Part shown: piece after piece, positions 45,390 through 58,380 of the stretch
Numbering within the stretch: position 1 is the stretch's first letter
How the letters are laid out: every line of letters begins with the position of its first letter
From: Fremontodendron californicum
Taxonomy: Eukaryota > Streptophyta > Magnoliopsida > Malvales > Malvaceae
Assembly (NCBI GenBank): GCA_030761205.1
Contig: JAULJL010000011.1
Location: forward strand, 12,390,501-12,454,500
Direction: 5' to 3'
Length of the DNA: 64,000 bases
Notes under the pieces: generated by a model
The model's database searches: none
Told to the model about the DNA's origin: nothing
Seen by the model: only the letters and a program-made list of their open reading frames with translations
Position numbers and translations under genes: made by a program

Positions 45390-45875
45390 CATAGGTCATG
45401 GAGATTTTTGAAAATTTTAAGAAACCTTCCTTTGAAATTAAATTTCGTATAGTGAAGAATATAAGCAAAAATTTGGCTGGAGACTTTGCAAGTTGTATTT
45501 TAAGGTTTGAGTTCTTTTAAGAACTTTATTACTTCAAAATTTTCCCAATTTAATTTTATTGTTACGACTATGATTAAATATTTAATTTTTTCAAAAAAAA
45601 AAAATTGGATGTAGTTCGAAGGAGTTCATGGAAACAGATCACCTTTTTCAATTTGATCAGTACAGTTGACTTAGGGTCTTACATTGTAAGACCGATGAAA
45701 TCTCAAAAAAGGATTAAGGGCATTTTGCTTTTTTATAGGCAACATCCTATTGCTTTATTTGTACTTGGACTACATGATTTTTGTTTTGAAGGAATGATCG
45801 ACAATGGAGTGCAACCACTCGAAAAATGCTATGAATTGGGTGATAAGCTTTGTCAATATGCTCTTGGTATTTAAA
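45390..45875 (+). pseudogene. Two exon-like pieces of an unidentified gene
   Basis: A first open piece (45397-45503) ends at a donor-like AAG|GTTTG. The second follows an acceptor-like GATGTAG at ~45614 and is open to 45874; it includes 'RIKGILLFYRQHPIALFVLG' and 'LEKCYELGDKLCQYALG'. Amino-acid composition looks protein-like and unlike the AT-rich surroundings, but the two pieces do not join in one frame by simple splicing, so this is probably a relic. I do not recognise the family. Sequence to ~46120 has further short readable scraps. Confidence 0.4.
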
Positions 45876-46164
45876 TGATCTCTTTGGTTGATTATCAATG
45901 TGCTATTAATTTAAAGAAACTATTCAAAACCACTTAAAAGGAGTGAAATTCGAACATATCGTGCTTTAACAAGGCAAGTCATGTTGCCACCGTACAAGCC
46001 TTTTTCAATAATGAGAAATTATTTCTACATGAAAAGAGGGAATCAACATTGCCAACAAAGAGATAGAATTCTAGTAGGAGAATACGAAAATAATATTACA
46101 TGTAAGAGTTGTGCTGCTTGGCTTTAAATATATAAGATTTCAAGTAGATCCGTCAATTGGGAGG

Positions 46165-46400
46165 GTGAGGTTGGGTTTAGGTCGAGCCAATTCAAGTAAA
46201 AAAAAATTCGAGTCGATTTCGGGTTCCATTGTTTCGGATTCGGGTCACTTCTAGTTCAGATCAATTCGGGTTCAGGTCACTTTTGGTTTGGGTCATTTGA
46301 GTTTGACACTCGGATTATTCGAGTTTAGGTCATTTCGGGTTCGAGTAATTCAGGTTTAACATTTGGGCTATTCAGATTCGGATCATTTTGGATTCAATTT
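46165..46400. repeat. Degenerate TTCGGGTCA-type short tandem repeat
   Basis: Variants of 'TTCGGGTTCGGGTCA' occur about fifteen times in ~235 bp, with drift between units. Non-coding. Confidence 0.8.
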
Positions 46401-47515
46401 ATTAACATTTAAAATTGGCTCAGATTAAAATTAAATACATTATTTGATCGAAACAGATTTTGTTAGAATTATATTGAAAGATAAAAATAAAAATATTTTT
46501 TAAAAAAATAAGATATTATCGTGTATCTGAAATCATTACCTGAATCTATTTAGATATTTATAAAATATGTAAAATTTTATATTTGTTGAAAGGTTCGGAC
46601 ATTGATAAGTTATACTTAATACTAAAAGTTTTACCAAGTGAACCGATCTTACAACTTGAAATGATTTGCTAGTAAAATTAAATTAGATTTAAAAACATTA
46701 CTTTAAAGTTTAATTATCAAGCGTAATGAAAAATAATAATAAATGTTTATTCAAAATAAAAATATAATAATAAATTAATTATGAAATTAAATTAGTTAAT
46801 TATGTTAAATATTTTTAAATTCTAAACATAATGTATGAAATTAAATTAATGAAAACTTTATAATAAGTAAACATGAAATTCTTAATATATTGACGTATTG
46901 ACATATATAATATTTTTAATATTTACATATATGATTATATTTTTGTATATATATATATATTTATCTTTGTAATTCTTTACAATAAAATAAAAGATTATCT
47001 ATTTTTTATGAATTTAGTAGTAATTATCGTTAAATGGACCAATATTATGACTATTGACAAAACTAATCTAAATCATATGATAAGAAATTATAAATTTGAA
47101 ATTAAAAACAACTAAATAACATGTATAACGATAAGAGATTAATTTATTATATATCACATAATAAGATATTATTATAATGTATACTAATTATTATAATAAA
47201 ATACACACATATCAATGATCTATTTTATATATTTAAAAAATTACATGATAAGACTTAAGAGATTATTCATTTGAAAATAAAAACAACACATTTACTCTAA
47301 AAAATATGTATATTAATAAGAAATTATCTAATTTAGTTTAAATAACATGATATGTGATTATTATAACGTAATGTACCAATCATTAAGATAAAATAGTATT
47401 ATCATTATCAATGACCTTTTTATGTACTTTATTCTACATTGCATGAGAAGATATTATACTCTTAAAATTAAAAATAATACATTTATTTTAAATTATATGT
47501 ATAACGATAACATAT
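46401..47515. other. Very AT-rich intergenic DNA
   Basis: Mostly A/T with short direct repeats such as 'ataacgataa' and 'aattataaa'; no coding frame or RNA gene is seen. Confidence 0.55.
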
Positions 47516-48465
47516 TGTAGATACCTAATTTTGTCCGAGATCTTTTAAAGCACTATTCAAGATAATCTAATTTAAATCGTGTTTGATTGTTAGATTAATC
47601 TCGCTCGAAATATCTTAATCTTGATCAAATATTGTTTAAATAAATTCGAGATTAAAGTTGATTTTGGATTTATGACCATATTTTATTTATAAATTGATCT
47701 TAGTCCGAAAGATTTTAGGACTTCGATTTATTTTGGGTTTGAAATTATTGCTTTAGATTTTATTTTAGATTTTGAGCAAAATATTACTTTTTAGACCCAA
47801 TTATGTTTTTGGGCATTAGACTTGGGCTTTGGACCCAAGTTAGGCCATATCCATATCCATATCCATATCCATATCCATATACATTTTATTTTATTTTATT
47901 TTATTTTTCCTTTCCTTTCCTTTCTTTTTTATTTTTTTCTTTTATTTTTAAATTTTTAATTTTTTTTCTTCAAAAAATGCAATAAATAAATAAAAGACCA
48001 AAAAGAAAGGAAAACAGATTTTGAAACCAAAAGCAATTTTTATATCCAAGACGGTAAGGCTCCTTTTAAAGTTATAATTGGATCTCGAAAGAAAAAAAAT
48101 CAAATTTAACAAATTTTAAAACTTCTATTCTAATTCCTATTTAAACACACAACAACCATCATCAGAAAACAGTCACAAAGGAAAAAAAAGATTGACAGCG
48201 AGAGGTTTTTGGGGTTTTTTGGTTTGGCAAGAATCTTTGGGATTTCTTTTTGGGTTTTTGCTTAAAGATGTTTTTTGGTTATTTCTTTGTCGGTTTTCTA
48301 AATCGAAGAAAAAAAAAAGAGATTTCAGTGTTTTGGTAATAAAAAGGTGGCAAAAAATCTTATTTTTAAACTCAGATATAGAATATTTTAGGAATATTAT
48401 TAGAAATCTAATCTGGCCAAAGATCGAGGAGGTGTCGTCTAACAGTCGAATCTTAGGATTTGACA
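47516..48465 (+). mobile_element. Probable solo LTR, related family, ~0.95 kb
   Basis: It starts TGTAGATACCTAATTTTGTC, close to the minus-strand start of copies B and C (TGTAGACACCTAATTTTATC for C), so it belongs to the same broad LTR type in the other orientation. It holds a (CATATC)n microsatellite (47846-47881), a C/T-T-rich stretch and a GTCGAATCTTAGGATTTGACA end. The flanks CATAT and CATTG match at only three of five bases, so the right border is tentative. Confidence 0.55.
47846..47881. repeat. (CATATC)n microsatellite
   Basis: Nearly six perfect CATATC units inside the probable LTR. Confidence 0.9.
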
Positions 48466-48584
48466 CATTGTAACAAATATTATATAATTTATTATAAATA
48501 ATATGTATGCCCATGAGAATAAAAATATATAATTTATATTAAATCATATTATTAGATTATCATAAGTAATATAACATATATATA
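48466..48584. other. AT-rich spacer
   Basis: Short A/T-rich DNA up to the poly-T that marks the 3' end of the LINE. Confidence 0.45.
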
Positions 48585-48589
48585 TATTT

Positions 48590-49980
48590 TTTGAATAGCA
48601 ATATATGATTTTATTGAATGAAATAAAAACTCACAAAATCATGGTTCAGCAATCAAAACCCAAATTCCCTAACAAAGAGCCTACCATTCAGGCAATATAC
48701 CAGATCTCTATTAATCCCACACAATACAAATATTGAAAAATGTATTTTCCTAAAAAACTACCCTTCAAGCTTTAAAATAGCTTGAACCCCTGATATAACC
48801 CTGTGTTACAAGACAAAAACTAACTCAGATCCTTTCTTAACAACATGAAACCACAATTCAAACATAAACTAAAAGAGTCAGTCATCACCAATCGACAACC
48901 ATACTGAAGATGCATGTACTGAAGGATGGCTAATTTGCACCCAATGTTGAAACTACATGTTACCGAGTACTGTCTTTCTACGAAATTGTTTAAATGTTGT
49001 GAATAAACTAGTCTTAGTCACACTACCACAAACCTTTAACTGCTTTTGATCCAGCCCTTCGAGTATCAAAAACTTGAATCCATAATGAACCCATGTAAAC
49101 TAAATGAAAACCTCAATAAATCCACCAAGTTCACTTGCTCTTTTTTGTAACCATTAGCCACCCTATACTTTCCACAAGCCTGCCAATATCCAAACCCTGT
49201 ATAATGTCAAACCTTTAGTAAAGAAATTAAAACAAAGAAACAAAACCTGATCTCATTTCGAGCCACCTAGTGTAATCTACCCTTCAAGTCAAAAGAATAG
49301 ACTTGCAATCCCCCAATCCCTTTTACAAGTTTGACCAAACAAGAAAAAATAAAACCAAATTATTGTCTACCCGACTAGTAGTCAAGTACTAGCATTCCAT
49401 TATGACCCCAAAAAACATATATTAATTGAAAGAAATCCTATAATGTGTCTACCCTCTTGTTTGAAAATGAAACAAGATCCCTTATCCCTTAGAAAAACGT
49501 TTGGTCAAAAAGAAAACAACTGTGACCGAATGAGACAAAGAGAGTATAAGGAAAAAACGCAAAAGACAAGAAAGGCCCTAAACCTGTTCCTCTATACCTA
49601 AACAAAAGTAACCCTGCAAACCAAAAAAAAATCAAACAACATCCCCAAAACTCACTTACATGACTATAGACTGACCAATGAAGACCTTCAAGAATACCTA
49701 TAAATTGACCCTTCTAGCGTAGAAGAAGTGCTAGATTCCCACTATGAACTTCCAAATCAACAAATAAAATAAAAAGATGCCTATCAATATACTACCCGTC
49801 TCTTGGAAAATGCAAGAGTCCCTATCCCCCCAAAAATCATTGGTCAAATACTTAAGAAAAAACCAAGATAAAAGGATTCTATAGCACCTGCAAAAATAAA
49901 ACACAATGTCAATAAAAATGCATGCTCCCAAACCATTAAATTACTTAGTGATCCATGCTATCATGTCCGTTTCTCTACTC
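48590..49980 (-). other. 3' UTR of the LINE
   Basis: No open frame over 66 aa on either strand that resembles a protein. It lies between the end of the RNase H domain and the poly-A end. Confidence 0.6.
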
Positions 49981-49981
49981 A

Positions 49982-51482
49982 CTCATTGCCTTGCCAACGC
50001 ATCCGCAAAGAAGTTAGCTGAATGCCCCTTATGTTCCACCTTGCATCAATTTAAGTTATTTCTAATCCTATCATTCACCAAAAACATGGAGTTAAGATGC
50101 CACAGTCTTAGCTGACTAGAATTGCACCAGGGAACTGCAGTTGTAGAATAACTTTCTATCTCCAAATTAATGTTTGAAAGTTTTTTCAATTCAATAATCT
50201 CAAAAGCTTCTTTAATATCTCTGATTTTTGCTTCATTTGAGTCCATTACCTCCACATATTTCGAAAACAAAGCCAAAACAATGCCTCTATCATTTCGAAG
50301 CACTCTTCCAATTCCAGCTGGTCCAGGCTTCCCAATAACTGAAGCATAAACATTAAACTTCCACCAGTTTTCAGCAGGTGCTGACCATTGTATTGTGTTT
50401 TTTTCCATATGTTGCTTTTGTGGTACTTGAAAAGAGCCAGGTCTATGAATAAATCCCTCCATCGACTGAAAATCACTAGGCCATTTTGCCCAACACCACC
50501 ATGGCAGCGTACTTTTTATCAAGAATAATAAAGAGTTGACTTCTATGTCCTTTTCATTGAACATCACTCTATTGCGCCACAACCAAATGGTCCATAGTAC
50601 AACAGCAAATAGCATGAACCATACCATTTCATTGGCTGAGCTAGGCATAAGCGCCATCCACTGTGGGAACCAGTCACTTAATGTTTTCGGTTGCACCATA
50701 CTTATCTTCCACCATGCACAGACAAGTGACCATACTGCCCAGACACTTCTGAACCACAGAAATAGATGATCCTCTGTTTCCACTGTATCCTTACACAAAG
50801 GGCAAGAAAGATTGTCAGCTGATAAAATGTTGCATTTGTGCAAATACATGTAAACATGCAATCTATTTTGAAATAAAAATCCATAAGAAAATTTCCACTT
50901 TAGGAGGGATTAAACCTCGCCATTTTACAAAGTCAAAAGGGCCTTGTACCAAAATGTCTCCTTCTACTGCTCGCCTAAACAACTTCGTTTTATATCTACC
51001 ATTAAGAAACGGTTTCCATATCAGCCTATCTTTAAGGTTTGCATTCAGTTGGACACTGTTGAGTAATAATAATAGATCCTGCCATTGAGTAGTTTCCCAA
51101 TCGAAGATATCCCTGTGCAGATTGATTTCCCAATGCCATATATCACCAACCCACCTCCCAAACTTGTTGATCACTTCGTTCTTAAACACAGATAAAGCAT
51201 GAATTCTCGGAAACTTCTTTTCTAATAATTCCCCATTCAACCACCTATCTTCCTAGAACATGATCGATGCACCATCTCCATGCAATAAACCCAGATTTTC
51301 ATAGAACAAATTACGAAACTTACCTCCCTCTCGAAGTGGATACATGATTCCTTTCCATAAGTTTGAATTGTTGGACTGTGGCTGATATCTAGGAATAACT
51401 TCACTACTGTTCATTATGTATTTTGCACATATCACCCTTTTTCATTTGCTATCATGTTCCTCCGAAAATCTAAAAATCCAAT
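49982..51482 (-). pseudogene. LINE ORF2 3' part: RT end, zf-RVT and RNase H
   Basis: Minus-strand pieces in order: 51435-51253 ('YQPQSNNSNLWKGIMYPLRE'), 51240-50863 ('WVGDIWHWEINLHRDIFDWE'), 50861-50046. The last holds zf-RVT ('CPLCKDTVETEDHLF') and the plant-type RNase H ('KFNVYASVIGKPGPAGIGRV' and 'DSNEAKIRDIKEAFEIIEL'), where the first catalytic Asp of the usual 'NVDGA' has become Tyr-Ala. After a stop at 50046 the frame goes on with 'HSANFFADALARQ', ending at 49982. Frame breaks at ~51240 and ~50870. Confidence 0.88.
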
Positions 51483-53726
51483 TGTCGCAACCTAAAAATT
51501 ACAAGTCTCGTCGCGAGACTTTATATTCGTTAAGCGTGACATTGGAAATACAGAGGAAAAGACGACTTAATTCCTCTCGAAATAAAATGAGAGTTTGAAA
51601 ATGACATCGAAAAGAGATATGGAGTCGCCACCAATCTTTTTTTGGCTACGTGTGATCGGCCACCTATTAAAACCGGTTTTGTAAAACATTTTAAAATTAA
51701 TTAAAATATTTTTAAAACCAATTTCAAGTCTGCGTTTTTAAACCAAAGAAAATCAAAGAAACGGGTTAGGGACTCAGTTACGTACGAGGAAGGATTAGCA
51801 CCCCCACAACGCCCGTACAAAACGGTACCTTATTAATCGTGTGTTATCTCAAGTCTCGGTAAAATGTTGGTTTTAAATTTGGCATTTCAAATTAATTTCC
51901 AATTTAAAGAAAAAATAATTCCATTTTTATTTTAAAATGATCCGGAATTGATTAATTCAAAATTTTCCTATATTCCCCAACAAAATTGACAAAATATAAA
52001 TTTTTTTATTTATTTGGAAAACTCTCCGAATCATTCTCGTTTTTTTATAAGAAAGATATTCTTTTATGAATGATAATTGATGATATCCTCTCCAGCAAAC
52101 CCGGTAGAGAACTCATGAATTATTTTAACTCGGGAATATCTTTATTTTATTGAAAATCATTGTCTTATTTCAAAAAACATTTAAAAAGGATGAATATGAA
52201 CATGTGTGACATAATAAAGATGACATAGCGAAATATAAATGATATAATATAATCTAAGTGACATAACATATTCTAAATGAAATGAAATAACCTAAGTGAC
52301 ATGATATATTCTAAATGAAATGAAGTAACCTAAGTGACATAATATACTCTAATTGAAATGAAATAACCTAATATAACCTAAATGACATGAAATGAATATG
52401 AAACATAAAATAATATTATCATGAAATATGTATGAAAATAAAAATAAAAATGCATGAACATAGTAAATGATGTGACAAAAAAATAAATGATTAAATAAAA
52501 AGCATAGAGTAGCATAGAATATTCACAACCATATAACAAACAACATAACACTATAAAATATACATCAAAATAATAACATTACTATAAAAATATTCATAGC
52601 AAAAATCATATATCATATAATATGCATGAACATGGAAAATGCAATGCATGAAAGTGTATTTTTTTCCTTTAAATAAGGAAATCCATATATCTAAAAAGAT
52701 ACCTGACTACCTTATGAAAAGACATCAAATTAAATTTTTTAAAATCAAAAATACTTTGTGACTGGTTTGAAAACAATTTTGAAAATTCTTGGATGAAAAT
52801 GGCACATGGCTGAAACCTCATTTGAAAAAGACTCTATTTCCTAACTTTGAAAACCTGGACTTGACCACCCTTGACCTGAGCTTTATAAAATCATTTTCAG
52901 AATAAAAATGGCTTAGAAACCAACCCAGGACTGTAGCTAAGGTTCCTACTCAGCCCTCCCTTAATGCCTTAGAAAAACAGAAAATTAATTCTCCCTCAAA
53001 TTCAAATTGACTCTATTGTCCAGTTTTAAAAAGTGATTTTTAACCTATTTTAAAAAATAATAAAAATCTGAAGAAAAAAAATATAGGAGACTCAGAACAT
53101 GTCTAACTCTATGGGAAAAAATTGGCTTAATTTTTAAACTAAGGATAACCCATTAGAAAAATCATGAAAGTCAGAACACTTGGTGAAAAACTGTTTTGCC
53201 AAAAATCATTTTTAAGCCTTTGATAAATTATTCAAAAATCAAAGTAAAAATATTGGAGACCATCTAAAGACCTACAAACAGTAGCTAAAATTTCTAAAAA
53301 TTCGGACAAGAATTACCTAAGTAGAAAAAATCAAAAAGGTAGAAAAATCAACTTGACAACTTCTCAAATTTCCACAAGTATGCTCATGTGAGCTTAACCT
53401 TAAACCATTGATTGGCTTAAGTCAAAAATCAAGTGGTATGATATGAGATGCATGAACAAACAGCAAATTTGATGTATGAAATGCATGATCTAAAGCCTAA
53501 ATGACATAGGAAATGCATGGCAATTCAAAATGACCTAGTGCCCGGCATGAACTTGCATGGCAATAAATGCTACCTAAACCTAATATGCATGAGATACATG
53601 GTAATAGAAATGTAACCTAGACATAAAGTGTCATGAAAATGTATGGCAATAAATGCTACCTAAACCTAATACGCATGAGATGCATGGTAATGCAAATGTA
53701 ACCTAGACCTAAAGTGTCATGAAAAT

Positions 53727-53890
53727 GCATGGCAATACAAAGATGTCCTAATGCCTATCATGAACTTGCATGGAAACAAATACTACCTAGACTTAATATG
53801 CATGAAATGCATGGCAATACAAAGATGTCCTAATGCCTATCATGAACTTGCATGGAAACAAATACTACCTAGACTTAATATGCATGAAAT
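53727..53890. repeat. Perfect 82 bp tandem duplication in copy C
   Basis: Two copies beginning 'gcatggcaatacaaagatgt' at 53727 and 53809 are identical by eye, so the duplication is recent compared with the rest of the LTR. Confidence 0.85.
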
Positions 53891-55409
53891 GCATGGTAAT
53901 AAAAATATGACCTAGACCTAAAATGTCATGAAAATGCATAGAAATACAAAGATGTCTTAATGCCTACTATGTCATAGAAAAAAATGCATGGCATGAAATT
54001 CAATTGCCTAGCCTAATATGTCATAAGAATCATAATACCTTAAATCTATTATGGGAGATGAAATATGCATGAAAACCAAATGAAGACCTCTAAAATGACC
54101 TAGACTATGCATGGTCGTATGATCCTAGGGTTCTAAATGTCATGAGCAATATGTATGACATGAAATGAAAGCATGAAAACCTAATTAAATATAAATGACA
54201 TACAAAATATGCACGAAATATGATCATGGAAACCTAATGCGTAAAATGTCATACAAGATGTGCATGAAAATCGAATATGACCTAAAATGACCTAGACTTC
54301 ATACATGGCCGAATGGTCCTAGGATTCTAAATGTCATGAACAACATGTATAGCATGAAATGATTGCATGAAAACCTAGTAAAATAACATATAAAATATGT
54401 ATGAAATGAAGACATAGAAACCTAACAATTAACATGTCATTTAAGATAATGTATGAATACCAAATAAAGACCTATAATGACCAAGAATGCATATATAACC
54501 GAATGCCCCTAATGAACTACATGACATAAGAAACAACATGGCATGAAATGAAAGTATGGAAACCTAATTCCTAAAATGACATACAAGATATACATGAAAT
54601 GAGAACATGGCAATCTAAGGCCTAAAATGTCATACAAAATGTGCATGAAAACCAAATAAAAACCTAAAATAACCTAGACATCCTATATGACCAAGTGACC
54701 CCTTAATACGTTAAAAGTTAATAAAAACATGTATAGCACGAAATGAATGCATGAAAACCTAGTAAAATAAACATGCACATACACAAGAGAGCATGGGAAC
54801 CGAATGGCCTCTAAACGACATGGGAAAACCTAGCTAGGCAATTTCACAAGCACATGGCAACCTAAATATGCAAAGTCTAAATGGAAGCATGTTAAACTAG
54901 TAAACATGATAAAAAAAATGCAAACATGGTAACCTAAGTCAAAATGGCCGAATGATAGTATTAATATGGCATGGCAATATCAAAAACACATGGCATGGTG
55001 TAGAGCTAAACTACCACAATCAAGTTAACCTACCACAAGTAAGTTATCCTACCACAACAAATCACATGAACAAAATAAAAAATAAGATCATCTTAAAAAA
55101 AGTTACCATTCGGCCATGTAGGGAAAAATATAGCCAAACTTGCTTTCTTAATTCCTTATAAAAACAAAATAGAAACTCCTTAGAACTTATTTTGAAAAAA
55201 CAAGTTTATTTCATTAAAGAGAGTAAAATGACAATCAAAATAGCAAAATCATATCAACAAGGCATGAAGAAAGCATGAAAGAACATAGCTACCTTGCTCT
55301 AGCTTTCCAAATCAAAAAGTAGTAAGCAAAACCTTTCTTTTTTCCGTCTCTTTTCCTCTTTTCTTTTCTCCCTAGCTACTACCTCTATCCAGCCCCTCTA
55401 CCTAATTAA

Positions 55410-56000
55410 ATAGAAAATGGACTCCAAATCCAAATTTTCCTTTTTCGATACTTCATAAACAATATAAAATTGAGTTCTGAAAGTTTTCATAATTTTTCGA
55501 GCACATTTGCTATTTTTCTCGGATTTATCTTCCAAAATTGCCCTTAATGCACCCGAACTTTTTCCATTTTGCAAATGAGCTCCGATTTCGAATTTTTATT
55601 CGTCAATCTCTTCCAAATAATTTATAATTGAGATCTGTAAGTTTTCATAATTGTTCGAGCTCATTTGCTATTTTTTCAGGATTTATCTTTTGGAATTTCA
55701 GCTTAGTGGGCCTGAGATTTGCCATTTTGCAAACGAGCTTCGAATCTGGATTTTTCTTCGCCAATCTCTTCCAAATAATTTAAGATTGAGATCTGGAAGT
55801 TTTGGTAATTTTTCAAGCTCATTTGCTATTTTTTTGGGATTTATCTTCTGGAATTTCAACTTAGTGGGCCCGACATTTTCCATTTTGCAAACGAGCTTCG
55901 AATCCGGATTTTTCTTCACCAATCTCTTACAAATGACATAAGATTGAGATCTGAAAGTTTTGGTAATTTTTCGAGCTCATTTGCTATTTTTCTCGCATTT
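55410..56000. repeat. ~158 bp tandem repeat, four units, in copy C
   Basis: The 'gagctcatttgct' block recurs at about 55499, 55658, 55816 and 55974, a regular 158-159 bp period. It is homologous to the array at 43480-44080. Confidence 0.85.
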
Positions 56001-56811
56001 TCCAAATTTGCTTTTTTACCTCCGAAGCTCGGTTTTACTCAAAACAAGTCTGATTTCCATATTTTCTTTTTCTGTGCCTTTGTTATAAATTTGAATTGGA
56101 GTTGGTCCAAAAGTTCCCAATTTTTACGATCAAATTCCCCTCTAATTTGATTTTTCCTTTTTTCAGTATCGGGAATTTCCTTGTTTTTCCGTTTTTCCTC
56201 CAATCGGCTCTTTTCTCGGAATTACTTCAAAATGAGCCTTGGGCTATCCTTGTTCACTCACTCCTCATCAATTAGGGGCTTTAGTTTTATCGAATCAGGC
56301 CATTTTTGCAATTTTCCCCAATTTTGTCAAAATCCACCAAAAACCCTAATTCTCGGTTTTCTTCCAAATTGAATTTTCCTTATGTTCTGCTTCCAAATAG
56401 CCTCTCCATTACCCATAGTCATTGTTTATCTTTTATTCGAAACCTCCAATTTCGACCAATTTGATCGTTTAAGCACTTTTCCCTAAAAATTTTCACTAAG
56501 GTTTCCTTTCCACTGAATCTCCATAACCCATGATCTTTCGAACTTCATATCTTTAATTGTAGACCTCGGATTATCAAAATTATTTCACCATTGTTCAATT
56601 AAACTTTAAATCTTGATTTTGAATGTGGGTTGACTTTTAGTGGTTGACTTTTTTGAGTTGACTTTTTTCAAGATGGACTTTTCATGCTTGTCCTTTTAAA
56701 CAAAGTCTCAGAGTACCACTGCAGGATAAGAAGACTTTTCTGCATTCTAAAATATCATTTTAGGAAGAAAAATACCTGATTTAGTGGTCCAGATAAAATT
56801 AGGTGTCTACA

Positions 56812-58380
56812 CCATTTATTGTGTAATGCTCTATTTTGGACTTCAATCGGTATAATGCCCAAACCTCCACTATTCACGCTTCAACAAACACTAGGCCAAC
56901 TTACTAGATGCATCTTGTGGGTTTCCTTGTTTCCGTCCCAAAAGAAGTCTCTCTGAATCCTCTTAATCTTTTTGACAACAACAATCGGTGCTTTGAACAA
57001 TGATAGAAAATACAATGGCATACTCCCCATGACCGACTTTATCAAAGTTAATCTCCAACCAGTGGATAAATATCTCTTCTTTCAGTGACCCAATCTAGAC
57101 TCAATTTTTTTGATTTCGGGTTCCCACATAGTAGTGTTTCTTGTATCAACCCCTAAATGCAAGCCTAAATATTTTAAAGGCCATTCCACTATACGACAAG
57201 CTAACATATCTCCCCATTCACCCAATTCCTCCAAGTCAATATTAATACCAGCCATGCAACTTTTAATGAAGTTAATAGACAAACCTAACATGAGCTCGAA
57301 ACATCTAAGTGTGCGCTTGACATTCCTCAACGAGGTGCCGACTCCCTCACAAAAAATTATCGTATCATAAGAAAACTGTAAGTGAGTGATTTCAAGGCCT
57401 TGACCACCAATCACAGGTCCTCTAAGTAAGTTCAACTCATTTGCTTTACACAACAGTACACTTAGACTTTCTGCCACCATATTAAACAGAAACTGAGATA
57501 ATGGACAACCCTATCGAAGGCCTCTCTTCATGTCAAACTGAGATGTCGGCGATCCATTTACCAGAACCGAAAGCGGTATCGACTGAATACACCCCTGCAT
57601 CCATCACCTCTATTTATCACCAAAACCCATCCTTCCCATTTTGTAATCAAGAAAATCCTATTGCACATAGTCGTAGGCTTTGGCAAAATCTAACTGCAAA
57701 ACCCAAATCTTCTGTTTCTCTTTCCTTGCCCAGTCTACTGTTTCATTTGCAATTAGAACACTATCAAGCATCTGGCGATCTCCTATAAAAGCTGGCTGTG
57801 CTTGCCCAATTATCTCTACTATTACTATCCTCAGCCTGTTAGCAAGAATTTTTGCAACTATTTTGTAAAGACAACCCACCAAGCATATTGGCCTAAAATC
57901 AAACACAATTGAAGGAGAATTAACCTTTGGGATTAAGGCGATGAACGAAGCCTTAACACATCTGGCCATGACACTAGTCCACCAAGACTCGAAGATAAAC
58001 TTGATGATGTCGTCTTTCAAAATATCCCATTTCTATTTGATGAAGCCCATGTTGAAACCATCTGGCCCTGGTGCCTTCGAACTACCACAATCCTTCACTG
58101 CCAACCACACTTCTTCCTCTGTAACTTCTTTCTCTAAAAATCCCCTACTCTCGGATGATAACATTTTGAATTCGCAGCCACGCATTGTTATCTTCATATC
58201 TGTTGGACTAGTACTGAAGTGACTTGAGAAGTGATCAAACACTATCTGCCAGACCTCATTTTTCTCAGGTACCATTCGATCATTATGCATCAGTTTTTCT
58301 ACATTGCTACGTCTTTTCCTAATATGAGCAGTTGCATGAAAGAATTTGGTATTCTTATCCCCACATTGAAACCAATTCAT
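56812..58380 (-). pseudogene. LINE ORF2 reverse transcriptase
   Basis: Minus-strand blocks: 'SSKAPGPDGFNMGFIK' (58033-58080), 'ASFIALIPKVNSPSIVFDFR' and 'PICLVGCLYKIVAKILANRL' (57960-57840), 'LQLDFAKAYDYV' (57660), then 57480-57082 with 'LQFSYDTIIFCEG' and 'PLKYLGLHLG'. These are L1 RT motifs in order. The catalytic FADD is FSYD here, one essential Asp lost. Stops and shifts occur near 58020, 57520-57650 and 57080. After 57080 the RT thumb can be read to the LTR junction ('RDFFWDGNKETHKMHLVSW'). Confidence 0.9.

Larger units (their letters stand above)
51483..56811 (-). mobile_element. 5.33 kb solo LTR (copy C) inside the LINE
   Basis: From TGTCGCAACC to GGTGTCTACA. The flanks CCAAT (51478-51482) and CCATT (56812-56816) form a 5 bp duplication with one change. 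LINE ORF2 reads on across it, proving insertion. It aligns with copy B over most of its length but has a different first ~100 bp ('gcaacctaaaaattacaagt') shared with copy D. Internal repeats: 38 bp units (~52250-52370), a perfect 82 bp duplication (53727-53890) and ~158 bp x4 (55410-56000). Confidence 0.85.

Noticed and set aside
48192..48514. Overlapping frames on both strands near 48200-48500
   Set aside because: T-rich LTR-like sequence with low-complexity translation and no recognisable domain.
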